The notes beneath the pieces were generated by a model, which searched no databases, was not told where the DNA came from, and worked only from the letters and a program-made list of their open reading frames with translations. The translations under genes were made by a program, and so were the position numbers. DNA of 64,000 bases from Devosia yakushimensis (GTDB lineage Bacteria; Pseudomonadota; Alphaproteobacteria; Rhizobiales; Devosiaceae), in contig NZ_BSNG01000003.1 of NCBI RefSeq assembly GCF_030159855.1, positions 107,419 to 171,418 on the forward strand. Direction: 5' to 3'. Positions 17,305 to 25,540 of this stretch are shown one piece after another; within the stretch, counting starts at the first letter, position 1; each line of letters opens with the position of its first letter.

Positions 17305-18309
17305 ATGACAACGATTTCCAAAGTTGCCGAGCGCGCCGGCGTGTCGCGGACCACCGTCTCCCATGTGCTCAATCATGCCGATCGGGTCTCGGCCCATTTG
17401 CGTGCCCGCGTGCTGGAAGCGGTGGAGGAACTGGGCTATGTGCCCAATCCGCAGGCCCAGAGCCTGCGCACCGGCCGCACTAATATCGTGGCCCTGCTGA
17501 TCCCCGATATCCGCAACCCCTTCTATCCCGAGCTGGTCAAGACGGCCCAATCCGATCTCGAGGCCATCGGGCTCGATACCATGATCTTCAATTCCGACGT
17601 GCCCGGTGGCCATCCCCAAGAGCACAACAAGGAATATCTCCGCCAGATCCGCAACAAGCGGGTCGATGGCCTGATCGTGGGCGATTTCGCGCTGCATCGC
17701 ATGCATGACGAATTGCTCAAGCTCGATATCCCCACCGTCTTCATCGGCGATCTGCCCAACCACGCCGTCGACAGCGTCAGGATCGACGATTTCGGCGGCG
17801 GCCGCGCCATGGGCCAATATCTGGCCGGCCGGGGCCACAAGCGCATCGCCCATGTCACCGGCCCCAGCCATTTTGCCGAAGCCATGGCCCGCGCTGCGGG
17901 TCTCGAAGCTGGGCTCGCCGAAGCTGGCACCCCCGCCGCGCCTGAGCTGCGCTACGAGGGCACCTATCTCGCCCCTTCCGGCGAAGCGGCCGTCGACTGG
18001 CTGGTCGAAAACCACCGCCACGCCATGCCCAGCGCCATCTTTTTCGCCAATTACCTGATGGCCACGGCAGGCCTCGCCCGCCTCCACGATCACGGGCTTT
18101 CAGTGCCCAACGACATCGCCGTCGCCGTCTTTGGCGACCAGCCCGAAATGCGCTATGCCCGCCCCACCCTCACCCGCATCGGCGTCGCCCCCGCCGCCCT
18201 CGCCCACCGCGCCGTCGCCATGCTGATTGAACGCCTCAACGGCACCTATACCGGCGCCCCCCGCACCGAAGTGCTCGACTGCGCCCTCAAACAATTCGAC
18301 AGCGCCTGA
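17305..18309 (+). CDS. LacI-family transcriptional regulator
   Basis: 334-residue repressor-type protein. The DNA-binding domain ISKVAERAGVSRTTVSHVLNHADRVS is followed by the hinge GYVPNPQAQSLRTGRT; the periplasmic-binding-protein-like domain runs to the C-terminus (DGLIVGDFALHR, GHKRIAHVTGP, AVAVFGDQPEMRYARPTLTRIGV). The frame opens further upstream, but 17305 places the helix-turn-helix right after the start, as in the family. Divergent from the GH172-Opp operon, which it probably controls in response to an oligosaccharide or its product. Confidence 0.9.
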   Translation: MTTISKVAERAGVSRTTVSHVLNHADRVSAHLRARVLEAVEELGYVPNPQAQSLRTGRTNIVALLIPDIRNPFYPELVKTAQSDLEAIGLDTMIFNSDVPGGHPQEHNKEYLRQIRNKRVDGLIVGDFALHRMHDELLKLDIPTVFIGDLPNHAVDSVRIDDFGGGRAMGQYLAGRGHKRIAHVTGPSHFAEAMARAAGLEAGLAEAGTPAAPELRYEGTYLAPSGEAAVDWLVENHRHAMPSAIFFANYLMATAGLARLHDHGLSVPNDIAVAVFGDQPEMRYARPTLTRIGVAPAALAHRAVAMLIERLNGTYTGAPRTEVLDCALKQFDSA

Positions 18310-18380
18310 GCCAGCCGCGGCTAACGCCGGGTCATCCCATCCCGCCCCGCTGGCACCTTCCCGCCCCACCCACAATCGTC

Positions 18381-18455
18381 TCCCTCGGGCTCGACCCGAG
18401 GGCCACTCTCCCCCCAGCACAAGTGGCGAAAGACCCTCGGGTCAAGCCCGAGGGA
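18381..18455. repeat. Extragenic palindromic repeat, family B copy 1
   Basis: Inverted repeat with 22-bp arms at 18381-18402 and 18434-18455, one mismatch. Each arm is itself palindromic (CCCTCGGGCT...GACCCGAGGG). A second copy lies at 20599-20673. Located in a convergent gap; may terminate transcription from both sides. Confidence 0.85.
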
Positions 18456-18519
18456 AGCGACAATGATTGTCTAGAGATCACGCCAAACTCCCCCACCCAC
18501 GAAACTCCCCTACCCACAA

Positions 18520-18602
18520 CGTCATTCCCGCGCAGGCGGGAATCCATTCTTTTTGGGGCTTGTGAGAGCGGAAGGTGGATTCCCGCCTGCGCGGGAATGA
18601 CG
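18520..18602. repeat. Extragenic palindromic repeat, family A copy 3
   Basis: Perfect inverted repeat with 27-bp arms at 18520-18546 and 18576-18602 and a 29-bp loop. Arms are identical to copies 4 and 5 while the loops differ. Each arm contains the internal hairpin TTCCCGC...GCGGGAA. Convergent intergenic location. Confidence 0.9.
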
Positions 18603-18676
18603 CAGTGGCACTGATCAAGAGGGGAGGGAACGAGGGTGGGGTGGCGAGTGCCCCAATCCATCGACCATCCCCCTTA

Positions 18677-19537
18677 CTACCCCCGCAACCGATCCGCATA
18701 ATCCCCCAGAAACACCCCAAGGCTCCGCGCCTTACGCCCCGTCACCTTTTCGATATCCCCGCTGATCCCGGCCGCCTCGCCCCGGGCGTAATGGGCATAG
18801 TCCTCAATCACCCCATCGGCCTGCCAATCGGGAAAATGGTAATCCCGCAGCACCTGCCGCATCTGTTCGGGGGCGATATCGACATAGCCCACCTCCCGCC
18901 CCAGCACAGTGCCGATCTGCCGGGCGATTTCGTCATGGGTCAGTGCTTCCGGCCCCGTCAGGTCGTAGCTTTTGCCGTCATGGCCCGGCTGGGTCAGCGC
19001 CGCGACAGCAACCGCCGCCAGGTCGCGCACATCCACCAGGCTCACCGCCCCGTCCCCGACCGGCGCGAAAATATTGCCCTGCTGGCGGATCGTCTCGCCG
19101 AAGGCCAGCAATTCCTGCATGAACAGGTTTGCCCGCAAAAAGGTATAGCTCAGCCCGCTCGCCTTGATCGCCGCTTCCACCGCCGCGTGGTAGCGCAGGA
19201 ACCGCACAGGCGAAGCGGCATCGGCATGCACCTGGGAGAATTTGACGATGTGGCGGATACCGGCCGCCTTGGCCGCCGTAACGAACCCCAATTGCTGCGC
19301 CTCGGCCCGTTCCGACGAGCGGGTCAAAAGAAACGCCGTCTCCACCCCCTCAAGCGCCGCCGCCACGGAAGCGGCATCGTCGAGATCGCCCTCGACGGGA
19401 ATAATATGGCTGAACCCGGCCAGCTTTTCGGCCGCTGCGGGCGAGCGGACCAGCGCCTTGGCGGTCACGCCCTGCTGGTCGAGAATTCTAGCGATTTCGA
19501 AGCCGACATTGCCGGTAGCGCCAGTGAGCAGGATCAT
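18677..19537 (-). CDS. NmrA-type NAD(P)-binding SDR oxidoreductase
   Basis: 286-residue atypical short-chain dehydrogenase related to NmrA/QOR2 sensors or reductases. The start at 19537 (MILLTGATGNVGFEIA) puts the GATGNVG dinucleotide-binding motif at the N-terminus; an upstream in-frame start lacks support. Other family features are GVTAKALVRSPAAAEKLAG, VEGDLDDAASVAAALEGV and YDLTGPEALTHDEIA. It is divergent from a LysR gene 122 bp away. The pair resembles many LysR-controlled stress or quinone-reductase loci, but substrate and activity are unknown. Confidence 0.85.
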   Translation of the reverse strand: MILLTGATGNVGFEIARILDQQGVTAKALVRSPAAAEKLAGFSHIIPVEGDLDDAASVAAALEGVETAFLLTRSSERAEAQQLGFVTAAKAAGIRHIVKFSQVHADAASPVRFLRYHAAVEAAIKASGLSYTFLRANLFMQELLAFGETIRQQGNIFAPVGDGAVSLVDVRDLAAVAVAALTQPGHDGKSYDLTGPEALTHDEIARQIGTVLGREVGYVDIAPEQMRQVLRDYHFPDWQADGVIEDYAHYARGEAAGISGDIEKVTGRKARSLGVFLGDYADRLRG

Positions 19538-19624
19538 TTTTGTCTCCGTGATGAAGCCGTGCCCGGAACCACCCCGGCCCCGCATCGGCCCGCCTAATAT
19601 CGCTCCCGCTGGCCCTGCAATAAA

Positions 19625-19655
19625 TTGACAATCTCTTCCACCTCGATAGTATAAA
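19625..19655 (+). promoter_or_regulatory. Predicted sigma-70-type promoter for the LysR gene; leaderless start
   Basis: TTGACA at 19625-19630 and TATAAA at 19650-19655 (19-bp spacer), or TAGTAT at 19647-19652 with a 16-bp spacer. Transcription would begin at about 19658-19662, on or next to the ATG at 19660, and no Shine-Dalgarno is visible. The mRNA may therefore be leaderless. Confidence 0.5.
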
Positions 19656-19659
19656 ATGT

Positions 19660-20550
19660 ATGAGCACTCCAACCGATTGGGAACGGCAGCGCGCCTTCCT
19701 CGCCGTATTGCGCGAGGGCAGCCTTTCGGGTGCGGCCCGGGCGCTCAATGTCGCCCAGCCCACCATTCGCCGCCGCATCGAAGACCTTGAGCGCGACCAT
19801 GGTGTCGCCCTCTTTACCCGCGCCCCCAATGGCCTCATCCCCACCGCTATTGCGCTCGAGCTGGCCAGCCATGTCGAGGCCATGGCCAATGCCGCCGCGG
19901 CCTTTGCCCGCACCGCCTCCGCCGAGGCCGGCTCGGCCTCCGGCACGGTGCGCATCACCGCCAGCGAGGTCGTTGCCGTCGAAGTGCTGCCATCAATCCT
20001 GGCCCAATTGCACCAGGATCATCCCGGCCTCGTCATCGAACTCGGCCTCAACAATCGCAGCGAGGACCTGCTGGCCCGACAGGCCGATATCGCCGTGCGC
20101 ATGACCCGCCCGCTCCAGGAAGCGCTGGTCGCCAAGCGGATCGGCGCCATCCGGCTTGGGCTCCATGCCCGGCGCGATTATCTCGACCGGCATGGCACGC
20201 CGGCCAGCCTCGAGGATCTCCAGCGCTTTGCCACCATCGGCTTTGAAACCGACCCGGTCGGCATCGCCGCCTATCGCGAAAAGGGTGTCACCCTGCAACG
20301 GGAAGATTTTGCCTTTCGCTGCAACAGCGATATCGGCCAATTGGCGGCCATTCGCGCCGGCATCGGCATCGGCATTTGCCACACCGGCATCGCCAGACGC
20401 GACCCCGGCCTGGTCCGGGTCCTCCCCGACACATTCGGCTTCGAGCTCGAAACCTGGGTCGTCACCCACGAAGACCTCCGCCACGTCGAACGCATCCGCC
20501 TCACCTTCGACGCCCTGGTCAAGGGCCTGCAGGATTACGCTGCGTCATAG
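19660..20550 (+). CDS. LysR-family transcriptional regulator
   Basis: 296-residue regulator. The helix-turn-helix is GSLSGAARALNVAQPTIRRRIEDLERDHGVALFTR, then a substrate-binding domain of the LysR type with VRITASEVVAVEVLPSILAQL and RNDIG-like SDIGQLAAIRAGIGIGICHTGIA. The start at 19660 is required because the next in-frame Met lies beyond the helix-turn-helix. It is divergent from the NmrA-type SDR gene and probably regulates it. No ribosome-binding site is visible and a promoter lies immediately upstream. The effector is unknown. Confidence 0.88.
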   Translation: MSTPTDWERQRAFLAVLREGSLSGAARALNVAQPTIRRRIEDLERDHGVALFTRAPNGLIPTAIALELASHVEAMANAAAAFARTASAEAGSASGTVRITASEVVAVEVLPSILAQLHQDHPGLVIELGLNNRSEDLLARQADIAVRMTRPLQEALVAKRIGAIRLGLHARRDYLDRHGTPASLEDLQRFATIGFETDPVGIAAYREKGVTLQREDFAFRCNSDIGQLAAIRAGIGIGICHTGIARRDPGLVRVLPDTFGFELETWVVTHEDLRHVERIRLTFDALVKGLQDYAAS

Positions 20551-20598
20551 GCACTTCGGTCAGCGATATGGCCCCAAATTCCGCCCCATCACAGTCGC

Positions 20599-20673
20599 TC
20601 CCTCGGGCTCGACCCGAGGGCCGCTCACCGCTTGTGCCGAACCGAGAAAGACCCTCGGGTCAAGCCCGAGGGA
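20599..20673. repeat. Extragenic palindromic repeat, family B copy 2
   Basis: Inverted repeat with 22-bp arms at 20599-20620 and 20652-20673, with arm sequences the same as family B copy 1. The loop differs. Convergent intergenic location. Confidence 0.85.
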
Positions 20674-20738
20674 AGCGGCTGTGGGAAGAAGAGTTAGGAG
20701 TGCTCCTTGAGAACCACGGATCGCGTAATCAACCACGG

Positions 20739-20821
20739 CGTCATTCCCGCGCAGGCGGGAATCCATTCTTTCTTCCGACGTGCCAGGCAAAGAGTGGATT
20801 CCCGCCTGCGCGGGAATGACG
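20739..20821. repeat. Extragenic palindromic repeat, family A copy 4
   Basis: Perfect inverted repeat with 27-bp arms at 20739-20765 and 20795-20821 and a 29-bp loop. Arms are identical to copies 3 and 5. Lies 55 bp from the stop of the CUT1 permease gene. Confidence 0.9.
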
Positions 20822-20876
20822 TTGTTATTGTCGCACGGGCGCAGTGGCCGGCCTCAGCTGAAGAGCGACCGGTCCG

Positions 20877-21758
20877 CTACCCCTTCACCCCGGCCGACAG
20901 CATGATCGCCTGCGTCACCCGCCGCTGGAACACCAGATAGACGATAGCCACCGGCAGCCCCGCCACCACGGCCGAGGCCATCAACTTGCCATAGACGATG
21001 CCATAGGCGTCCTTGACCTGGGTAATGCCCACCGGCACCGTCATCGTCGCCTCGCCCGTTGCGGCGAGGAATGGCCAGAGGAAACTGTTCCACGCCCCGA
21101 TAAAGGTGATGATGGCCAGGGCCGCCGTCACCCCCCAGTTCATCGGCAGGTAGATGCGGAACAGGATCTTGAAATGCCCCGCGCTATCCATCTGCGCCGC
21201 TTCGCGGAACTCCTTGGGCACCGAGTCGAAGAACTGCTTGTAGACGATGATCACCACCGGCACGATCAGCTGGGGCAGGATGATGCCGGCCCAGGTATTG
21301 AGCAGTTTGAACTGCGCCATCAGCACGAAATGGTTCACGATCAGCGCCTGCATCGGCACCATGAAACAGGCCAGGATCAGCACATAGATCACCCGCCGCC
21401 CCGGGAAATCGAGCTGGCTCAGCGCATAGGCGCAGCCCGCCGAACTGACGATCACCAGCGCCGTGATGATGAGCGAGGTGACCATCGAGTTCACATACCA
21501 GATGGCGATATTGGTGTTGTTCCAGATATGGATATAGCTGTCGAAGCTGAACCGGCCGGGCCAGAGACTATTGCTGCCCGAGATCACCTCGCTGTCCGGC
21601 TTTACCGACGTAATGATTGCCCAATAGATCGGGAAAAACGCCGCCAGCGCCGCCGCGAAGGTGATGAGCGTCAGGATCAGCCCGCCAATATCGATGGCGC
21701 GGTCCCGGTTGCCGCGTTCGGTGGCCTCGGCCACCCGGGGAAGGGCCTCGGCACTCAT
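20877..21758 (-). CDS. CUT1 sugar importer permease (MalG type)
   Basis: 293-residue inner-membrane permease with six helices. The EAA loop reads EFREAAQMDSAGHFKILFRIYLPMN, and the C-terminus ends RRVTQAIMLSAGVKG, typical of MalG-like proteins. It overlaps the upstream permease by 4 bp and ends the GH2-linked operon. It pairs with the product of 21755-22636. A role in uptake of a beta-linked oligosaccharide is inferred from the GH2 gene at the head of the cluster. Confidence 0.92.
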   Translation of the reverse strand: MSAEALPRVAEATERGNRDRAIDIGGLILTLITFAAALAAFFPIYWAIITSVKPDSEVISGSNSLWPGRFSFDSYIHIWNNTNIAIWYVNSMVTSLIITALVIVSSAGCAYALSQLDFPGRRVIYVLILACFMVPMQALIVNHFVLMAQFKLLNTWAGIILPQLIVPVVIIVYKQFFDSVPKEFREAAQMDSAGHFKILFRIYLPMNWGVTAALAIITFIGAWNSFLWPFLAATGEATMTVPVGITQVKDAYGIVYGKLMASAVVAGLPVAIVYLVFQRRVTQAIMLSAGVKG

Positions 21759-22636
21759 TTCTGACCTCGCGCGCGCAGCAATTGATATTGCAGGACACTC
21801 AGGATGATGATCATCCCGAACAGCAGCATGGCCGCGGTCGCCGCCTCACCGCCCTTGTTCTGCTGGAAGGCCAGCTTATAGACATATTGCACCAGCACGA
21901 TCGTTGCGTCCTGCCGCCCGCCGATCGAGAACAGGTAGACCTGGTCGAAAATCTTGAGCTGGGCGATGAGCTGGATGGTCAGCACCAGCGCGGTTACCGG
22001 CCAGATCAGCGGCCAGGTGATACGGGTGAATTGCCGCCAGCGCCCTGCGCTGTCGAGCGACGCCGCCTCGTAGATTTCAGGCGAAATACTGCGCAGGCCG
22101 GCGATGAACAGCAGCACATTGAAGCCCAGCGTCCACCAGATGGTGACAAAGGCGACACTCGGCATGAAGAGCGGAATGGTGCGCGTCAGCGACAGCGGCT
22201 GGCCGCCATTGAACAGCCGCACCACATATTGCACCAGCCCATATTGCACATCGATGATCCAGTTCCAGGTGAGGAACACCACCGAGACGGGCAGGATATA
22301 GGGCAGGAAAAAGCAGGCGAGCACAAAGCCCTGTTGCCACCCCTTGAGGCGGTTCACCGCCAAGGCAATGGCCAGGCTCACCAGCGTATTGGGGATCACT
22401 GTCAGCAGCACGAAATAGGCGGTGTTCCAGAAGGCGGAATGAAACAGCTTGTGGCTGAGGATCTTGACGTAATTGTCCCAGCCCACCCATTCACCCGGCC
22501 CGATCAGCGGCGCCTTGGTGAAACTGAGCAGCGCCATCTGGATGGTGGGCCACACGAACAGCACGCCATAGATCACCACGAACGGCCCGACCAGAATAAG
22601 CGCGGTCAGATATTCGCTGCGTTTGTCCCTGAGCAT
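21755..22636 (-). CDS. CUT1 sugar importer permease (MalF type)
   Basis: 293-residue inner-membrane permease. The start at 22636 (MLRDKRSEYLTALILVGPF) is chosen because AGGAGG lies 7 bp ahead; the longer frame runs into a palindromic repeat. It has six helices, and the EAA loop reads EIYEAASLDSAGRWRQFTRITWPLI. The gap to the upstream binding-protein gene carries the family C repeat (22691-22781). Ordinary for the family. Confidence 0.92.
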   Translation of the reverse strand: MLRDKRSEYLTALILVGPFVVIYGVLFVWPTIQMALLSFTKAPLIGPGEWVGWDNYVKILSHKLFHSAFWNTAYFVLLTVIPNTLVSLAIALAVNRLKGWQQGFVLACFFLPYILPVSVVFLTWNWIIDVQYGLVQYVVRLFNGGQPLSLTRTIPLFMPSVAFVTIWWTLGFNVLLFIAGLRSISPEIYEAASLDSAGRWRQFTRITWPLIWPVTALVLTIQLIAQLKIFDQVYLFSIGGRQDATIVLVQYVYKLAFQQNKGGEAATAAMLLFGMIIILSVLQYQLLRARGQK

Positions 22637-22690
22637 GGCGTCACCTCCTGAAATTCGCGGCCACAAGCCCGACCGAATGGTTCCTGCGCC

Positions 22691-22781
22691 CCCTCCCCCT
22701 TGAGGGGAGGGCCAGGGTGGGGGTCGCGCGGTGGAATACACAACGACCCCCACCCTCAATCCCTCCCCTCAAGGGGGAGGG
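22691..22781. repeat. Extragenic palindromic repeat, family C
   Basis: Inverted repeat with arms at 22691-22726 and 22744-22781. The arms pair except for a short internal bulge, and each holds a sub-hairpin (CCCTCCCC...GGGGAGGG). Unlike family A it lies inside an operon, between the binding-protein and first permease genes, where it may stabilise upstream mRNA or attenuate read-through. Confidence 0.8.
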
Positions 22782-22808
22782 AGGCGAAGGCCCAACGTCG
22801 GGTCGCTC

Positions 22809-24083
22809 CTACAGCTGCCCGTTCAGATCATCCCGCATCTGCGCGGCGGCATCGGCGGGTTCGATCTCGCCGGTCGTGGCGGGATTGATGAAGTTGCTCC
22901 AGGCGTCGCCCAGGGGCGCGGCCGGCCCGGCCAGGATGGTGCGCGGATCGAACACGGCGGTATCGGCAAAGCCGGCATAGTCCGATTGGGGCTTCAGCGC
23001 CTGGAATTCGGCGCTTTCACGCACGGCGTTGAAAGCCGGGATATGGCCTGCGCCAGCCCAGTCGAGCGAGTGCTGGTCCATCCAGGCGATGACCTTCATC
23101 ACCGCTTCGCGCTTGGCCGGATCGGCTTCCTTGCCGGCATTGGCGGGAATGACGAAGGCATGCGAGTCCGACCAGGCGGCCTTGTTCTCGAACAGTGTCG
23201 GCAATTCCACCGCACCCCATTCGAAGAGTTCTCCCTTGGCATGGAGGTCAACAAAGGTGGGGACTTCCCAATTGCCCATGATGAAGAAGGGCGCCTGGCC
23301 CGAGGTGAAGAGCGCCAGAGCCGCCGGGCTTTCCACCTGCACCGGCGTATAGCCCTTGTCCACCCAGCCCTTGACCACCTCGATCGCCGTGGTCAGCTTG
23401 GCCAGGTCCTCATCGGTGGGGAAGAAGCCGCCAGCGGCTTCATCGAACATGGTGCCGCCCTGCTGGCCGAACAGGCTATAAATGGTGCGATAGCGGTCGC
23501 CCGTCGGCGTCGAAATACCATACTTGCCATCGCCGGTGAATTTGGCGAGCACCGCATCGAAATTCTCCAGCCCATCGAGCCCGGTCGGCAGCCCGTTCGC
23601 GTCGAGCAGGCCGGCTTCCCCGAGCATGTCCTTGTTATAGTAGAGAATGAGGCCGTGCTGGTCGAACGGCACGGCGTAACGGGTGCCATCGACCTTGCCG
23701 GCGTCCGAAGCCGCCGCGGTGAAATCGGCATCGGAAATGCCGGCGCCCGCCAGGTCCTCGTCAGTGATTTCGCTCAGCGTGCCGCTATCGACCGCCAGCG
23801 GAATGCGGCTGAGGTGATAGGTGGCGATATCGGGCCCCTCCCCGATCGCGGCCGAGGTCTGCAGCTTGGTGTAGAAGGGCGTGCCCCATTCCAGCGTCGT
23901 GCCCTGGATCTGGATTTCCCCCTGATGCTCGGCATTGAAGCCGTCGATCAGCGCCTTCATGCGCACGCCGTCGCCGCCGGCCAGAAAGTCCCACCAGACG
24001 ACATTCTGCTGCGCATGCGCCCCGGCCGCCAGGGCCAAAAAAGCGCTCGAAACCAGCGCCAGCCGTTTCAATGATTTCAGCAT
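22809..24083 (-). CDS. Extracellular sugar-binding protein of CUT1 importer
   Basis: 424-residue periplasmic binding protein. The signal peptide MLKSLKRLALVSSAFLALAA ends near GAHA, with cleavage before QQ. The mature start VVWWDFLAGGDGVRMKALIDGFNAEH is the usual family-1 pattern. It follows the ATPase gene (90-bp gap with a hairpin) and precedes two permease genes on the minus strand. The ligand is probably the substrate of the GH2 enzyme or its product, which is inference from the cluster. Confidence 0.92.
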   Translation of the reverse strand: MLKSLKRLALVSSAFLALAAGAHAQQNVVWWDFLAGGDGVRMKALIDGFNAEHQGEIQIQGTTLEWGTPFYTKLQTSAAIGEGPDIATYHLSRIPLAVDSGTLSEITDEDLAGAGISDADFTAAASDAGKVDGTRYAVPFDQHGLILYYNKDMLGEAGLLDANGLPTGLDGLENFDAVLAKFTGDGKYGISTPTGDRYRTIYSLFGQQGGTMFDEAAGGFFPTDEDLAKLTTAIEVVKGWVDKGYTPVQVESPAALALFTSGQAPFFIMGNWEVPTFVDLHAKGELFEWGAVELPTLFENKAAWSDSHAFVIPANAGKEADPAKREAVMKVIAWMDQHSLDWAGAGHIPAFNAVRESAEFQALKPQSDYAGFADTAVFDPRTILAGPAAPLGDAWSNFINPATTGEIEPADAAAQMRDDLNGQL

Positions 24084-24125
24084 TATTCACTCCTCCCGAA
24101 TGGATGCCCAATGTCTGCTCTTGGT

Positions 24126-24163
24126 CGGCAGCCCGGCGCATTGAGCACCTCGCCCGGCTGCCG
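24126..24163 (-). promoter_or_regulatory. Hairpin between ATPase and binding-protein genes
   Basis: Inverted repeat with 13-bp arms at 24126-24138 and 24151-24163, 12 of 13 paired, 12-nt loop. It starts 10 bp past the ATPase stop and lies 43 bp before the binding-protein start. No T run follows, so it may be an mRNA processing or partial termination site rather than a full terminator. Confidence 0.5.
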
Positions 24164-24173
24164 TTATGCTGTT

Positions 24174-25259
24174 TCAGTCGGCGTGATAGGCTCTCCCGTC
24201 AGCGCCAAAAATATGCGTCGCCGCCCCATCGGGTCGCAGCGATACGGCCAGGCCCGGCTCCAGCGTGCTCTTGCCGACATCCTCGGCCACCACCAGCGCG
24301 CCATCGGCCAACCGCACATGCACCAGCGTCCGATCGCCCAGCCGCTCGACAATGTCGATTTTGCCGGCAAGGCTCCCCGTCCCGTCGCTCACCACGCGCA
24401 GGGCATCGGGCCGCACGCCCAGCGTCAGCCCCTCGGCCCCCGGCAGGCCGGCCATGGCAATATCGGTTTCGATCACCGAGCCGCCAGCCGTCACCATGGC
24501 CTTGCCGTCCCGCTCGGCAATGGCGGTGACGGGCAGGAAATTCATCGATGGCGACCCCACGAAACCTGCCACGAACCGGCTGGCCGGCCGCGAATAGACC
24601 TCCATCGGCGTGCCGATCTGCTCGATCCGGCGATTGTTCATCACCACGATCCGGCTCGCCAATGTCATGGCTTCGGTCTGATCATGGGTGACGAAAATCA
24701 TCGTCGCCTTGATCCGGTTATGCAGCTGCGCCAGCTCCACCCGCGTCCGCACCCGCAGACCCGCATCGAGATTGGAGAGCGGTTCATCGAGCAGGAACGC
24801 CTCAGGCTCCCGCACAATGGCCCGGCCAATGGCCACGCGCTGCCGCTGCCCGCCCGAAAGTTGCGCCGGCCGCCGATCGAGCAATTGCACGATTTCCAGC
24901 ATCCGCGCCGCATCGTCCACCCGCCGGGCGATTTCGGCCTTGTCGGTGCCGATATTCTGCAGCCCGAAGCTCATATTCTCGCGCACCGTCATATGCGGAT
25001 AGAGCGCGTAATTCTGGAACACCATGGCCACGCCCCGCTGATTGGGCGGCAATTGATCGACCCGGCGGTCACCAATATGGATCTCTCCGGCATTGACCGC
25101 TTCAAGCCCGGCAATCATGCGCAGCAGCGTCGATTTCCCGCAGCCCGAAGGCCCCAGAAACACGATGAACTCGCCCGATTTGATATGCATCGAGACGCTC
25201 TCGAGCACACTGACGGCGCCATAGGACTTACTGACCTCGTTCAGAACGATATCGGCCAT
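24174..25259 (-). CDS. CUT1 sugar importer ATPase (UgpC/MsmK type)
   Basis: 361-residue ATPase. Walker A GPSGCGKST, Q-loop VFQNYALYPHM, signature LSGGQRQR, Walker B AFLLDEPLSNLD and switch FVTHDQ are all intact, followed by a TOBE-type regulatory domain (LTLGVRPDALRVV). The start at 25259 (MADIVLNEVSKSYG) follows the consensus N-terminus; an in-frame start 39 bp upstream is less likely. It lies second in the GH2 cluster, separated from GH2 by a 281-bp gap holding the family D repeat, so it may have its own promoter. Confidence 0.92.
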   Translation of the reverse strand: MADIVLNEVSKSYGAVSVLESVSMHIKSGEFIVFLGPSGCGKSTLLRMIAGLEAVNAGEIHIGDRRVDQLPPNQRGVAMVFQNYALYPHMTVRENMSFGLQNIGTDKAEIARRVDDAARMLEIVQLLDRRPAQLSGGQRQRVAIGRAIVREPEAFLLDEPLSNLDAGLRVRTRVELAQLHNRIKATMIFVTHDQTEAMTLASRIVVMNNRRIEQIGTPMEVYSRPASRFVAGFVGSPSMNFLPVTAIAERDGKAMVTAGGSVIETDIAMAGLPGAEGLTLGVRPDALRVVSDGTGSLAGKIDIVERLGDRTLVHVRLADGALVVAEDVGKSTLEPGLAVSLRPDGAATHIFGADGRAYHAD

Positions 25260-25350
25260 TTCTGTTCCTCCTCCTCGTGGCTGGCGCGGCATATTCACCG
25301 TCTTCCAACCTCTGCCGGTCTCCCGGCTTTATCGTCTCCTCGCCCACCGG

Positions 25351-25533
25351 CCCTTCCCTCGCCCCTTGTGGGAGAGGGACAGGATTTTTGCGTTCAGCAA
25401 AAATCCAGGGTGAGGGTCTCTCTCCTCCGCAGAGGAGCTTGCGGCGCGATCGCACCCCCCTCATCCCAACCGAATTCGCAGACGCGAATTCGGTGACCCT
25501 TGCGGGGCACCTTCTCCCACAAGGGGAGAAGGG
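25351..25533. repeat. Composite palindromic repeat, family D
   Basis: Multi-hairpin element in the 281-bp gap between the GH2 and ATPase genes. Outer arms (about 25351-25379 and 25511-25533) pair through the core CCCCTTGTGGGAGA. Two perfect inner hairpins lie at 25383-25405 (GATTTTTGC/GCAAAAATC) and 25470-25493 (CCGAATTCGC/GCGAATTCGG). It resembles dispersed chromosomal repeats rather than a gene and could affect GH2 mRNA 3' end formation. Confidence 0.75.
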
Positions 25534-25540
25534 AAAGCGC

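Larger units (their letters stand above)
18310..18676. other. 367-bp convergent intergenic region filled by repeats
   Basis: No gene is supported. The gap between the convergent LacI and SDR genes holds a family B palindrome (18381-18455), a 64-bp spacer and a family A palindrome (18520-18602), each annotated separately. The same B-then-A order and spacing recurs at 20599-20821. Confidence 0.8.
20551..20876. other. 326-bp convergent intergenic region filled by repeats
   Basis: No gene is supported between the LysR and CUT1 permease gene ends. It holds a family B palindrome (20599-20673), a 65-bp spacer and a family A palindrome (20739-20821), the same order and spacing as at 18381-18602. Confidence 0.8.

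Noticed and set aside
18677..20550. SDR/LysR pair as a transposon
   Set aside because: No transposase, no target-site duplication seen and the flanking repeats also occur elsewhere alone. Kept only as a hypothesis about repeat-mediated deletion.
18381..20821. Regularly spaced palindromes as a CRISPR array
   Set aside because: Only two or three unequal inverted repeats per site, separated by genes, with no uniform repeat-spacer pattern and no cas genes.
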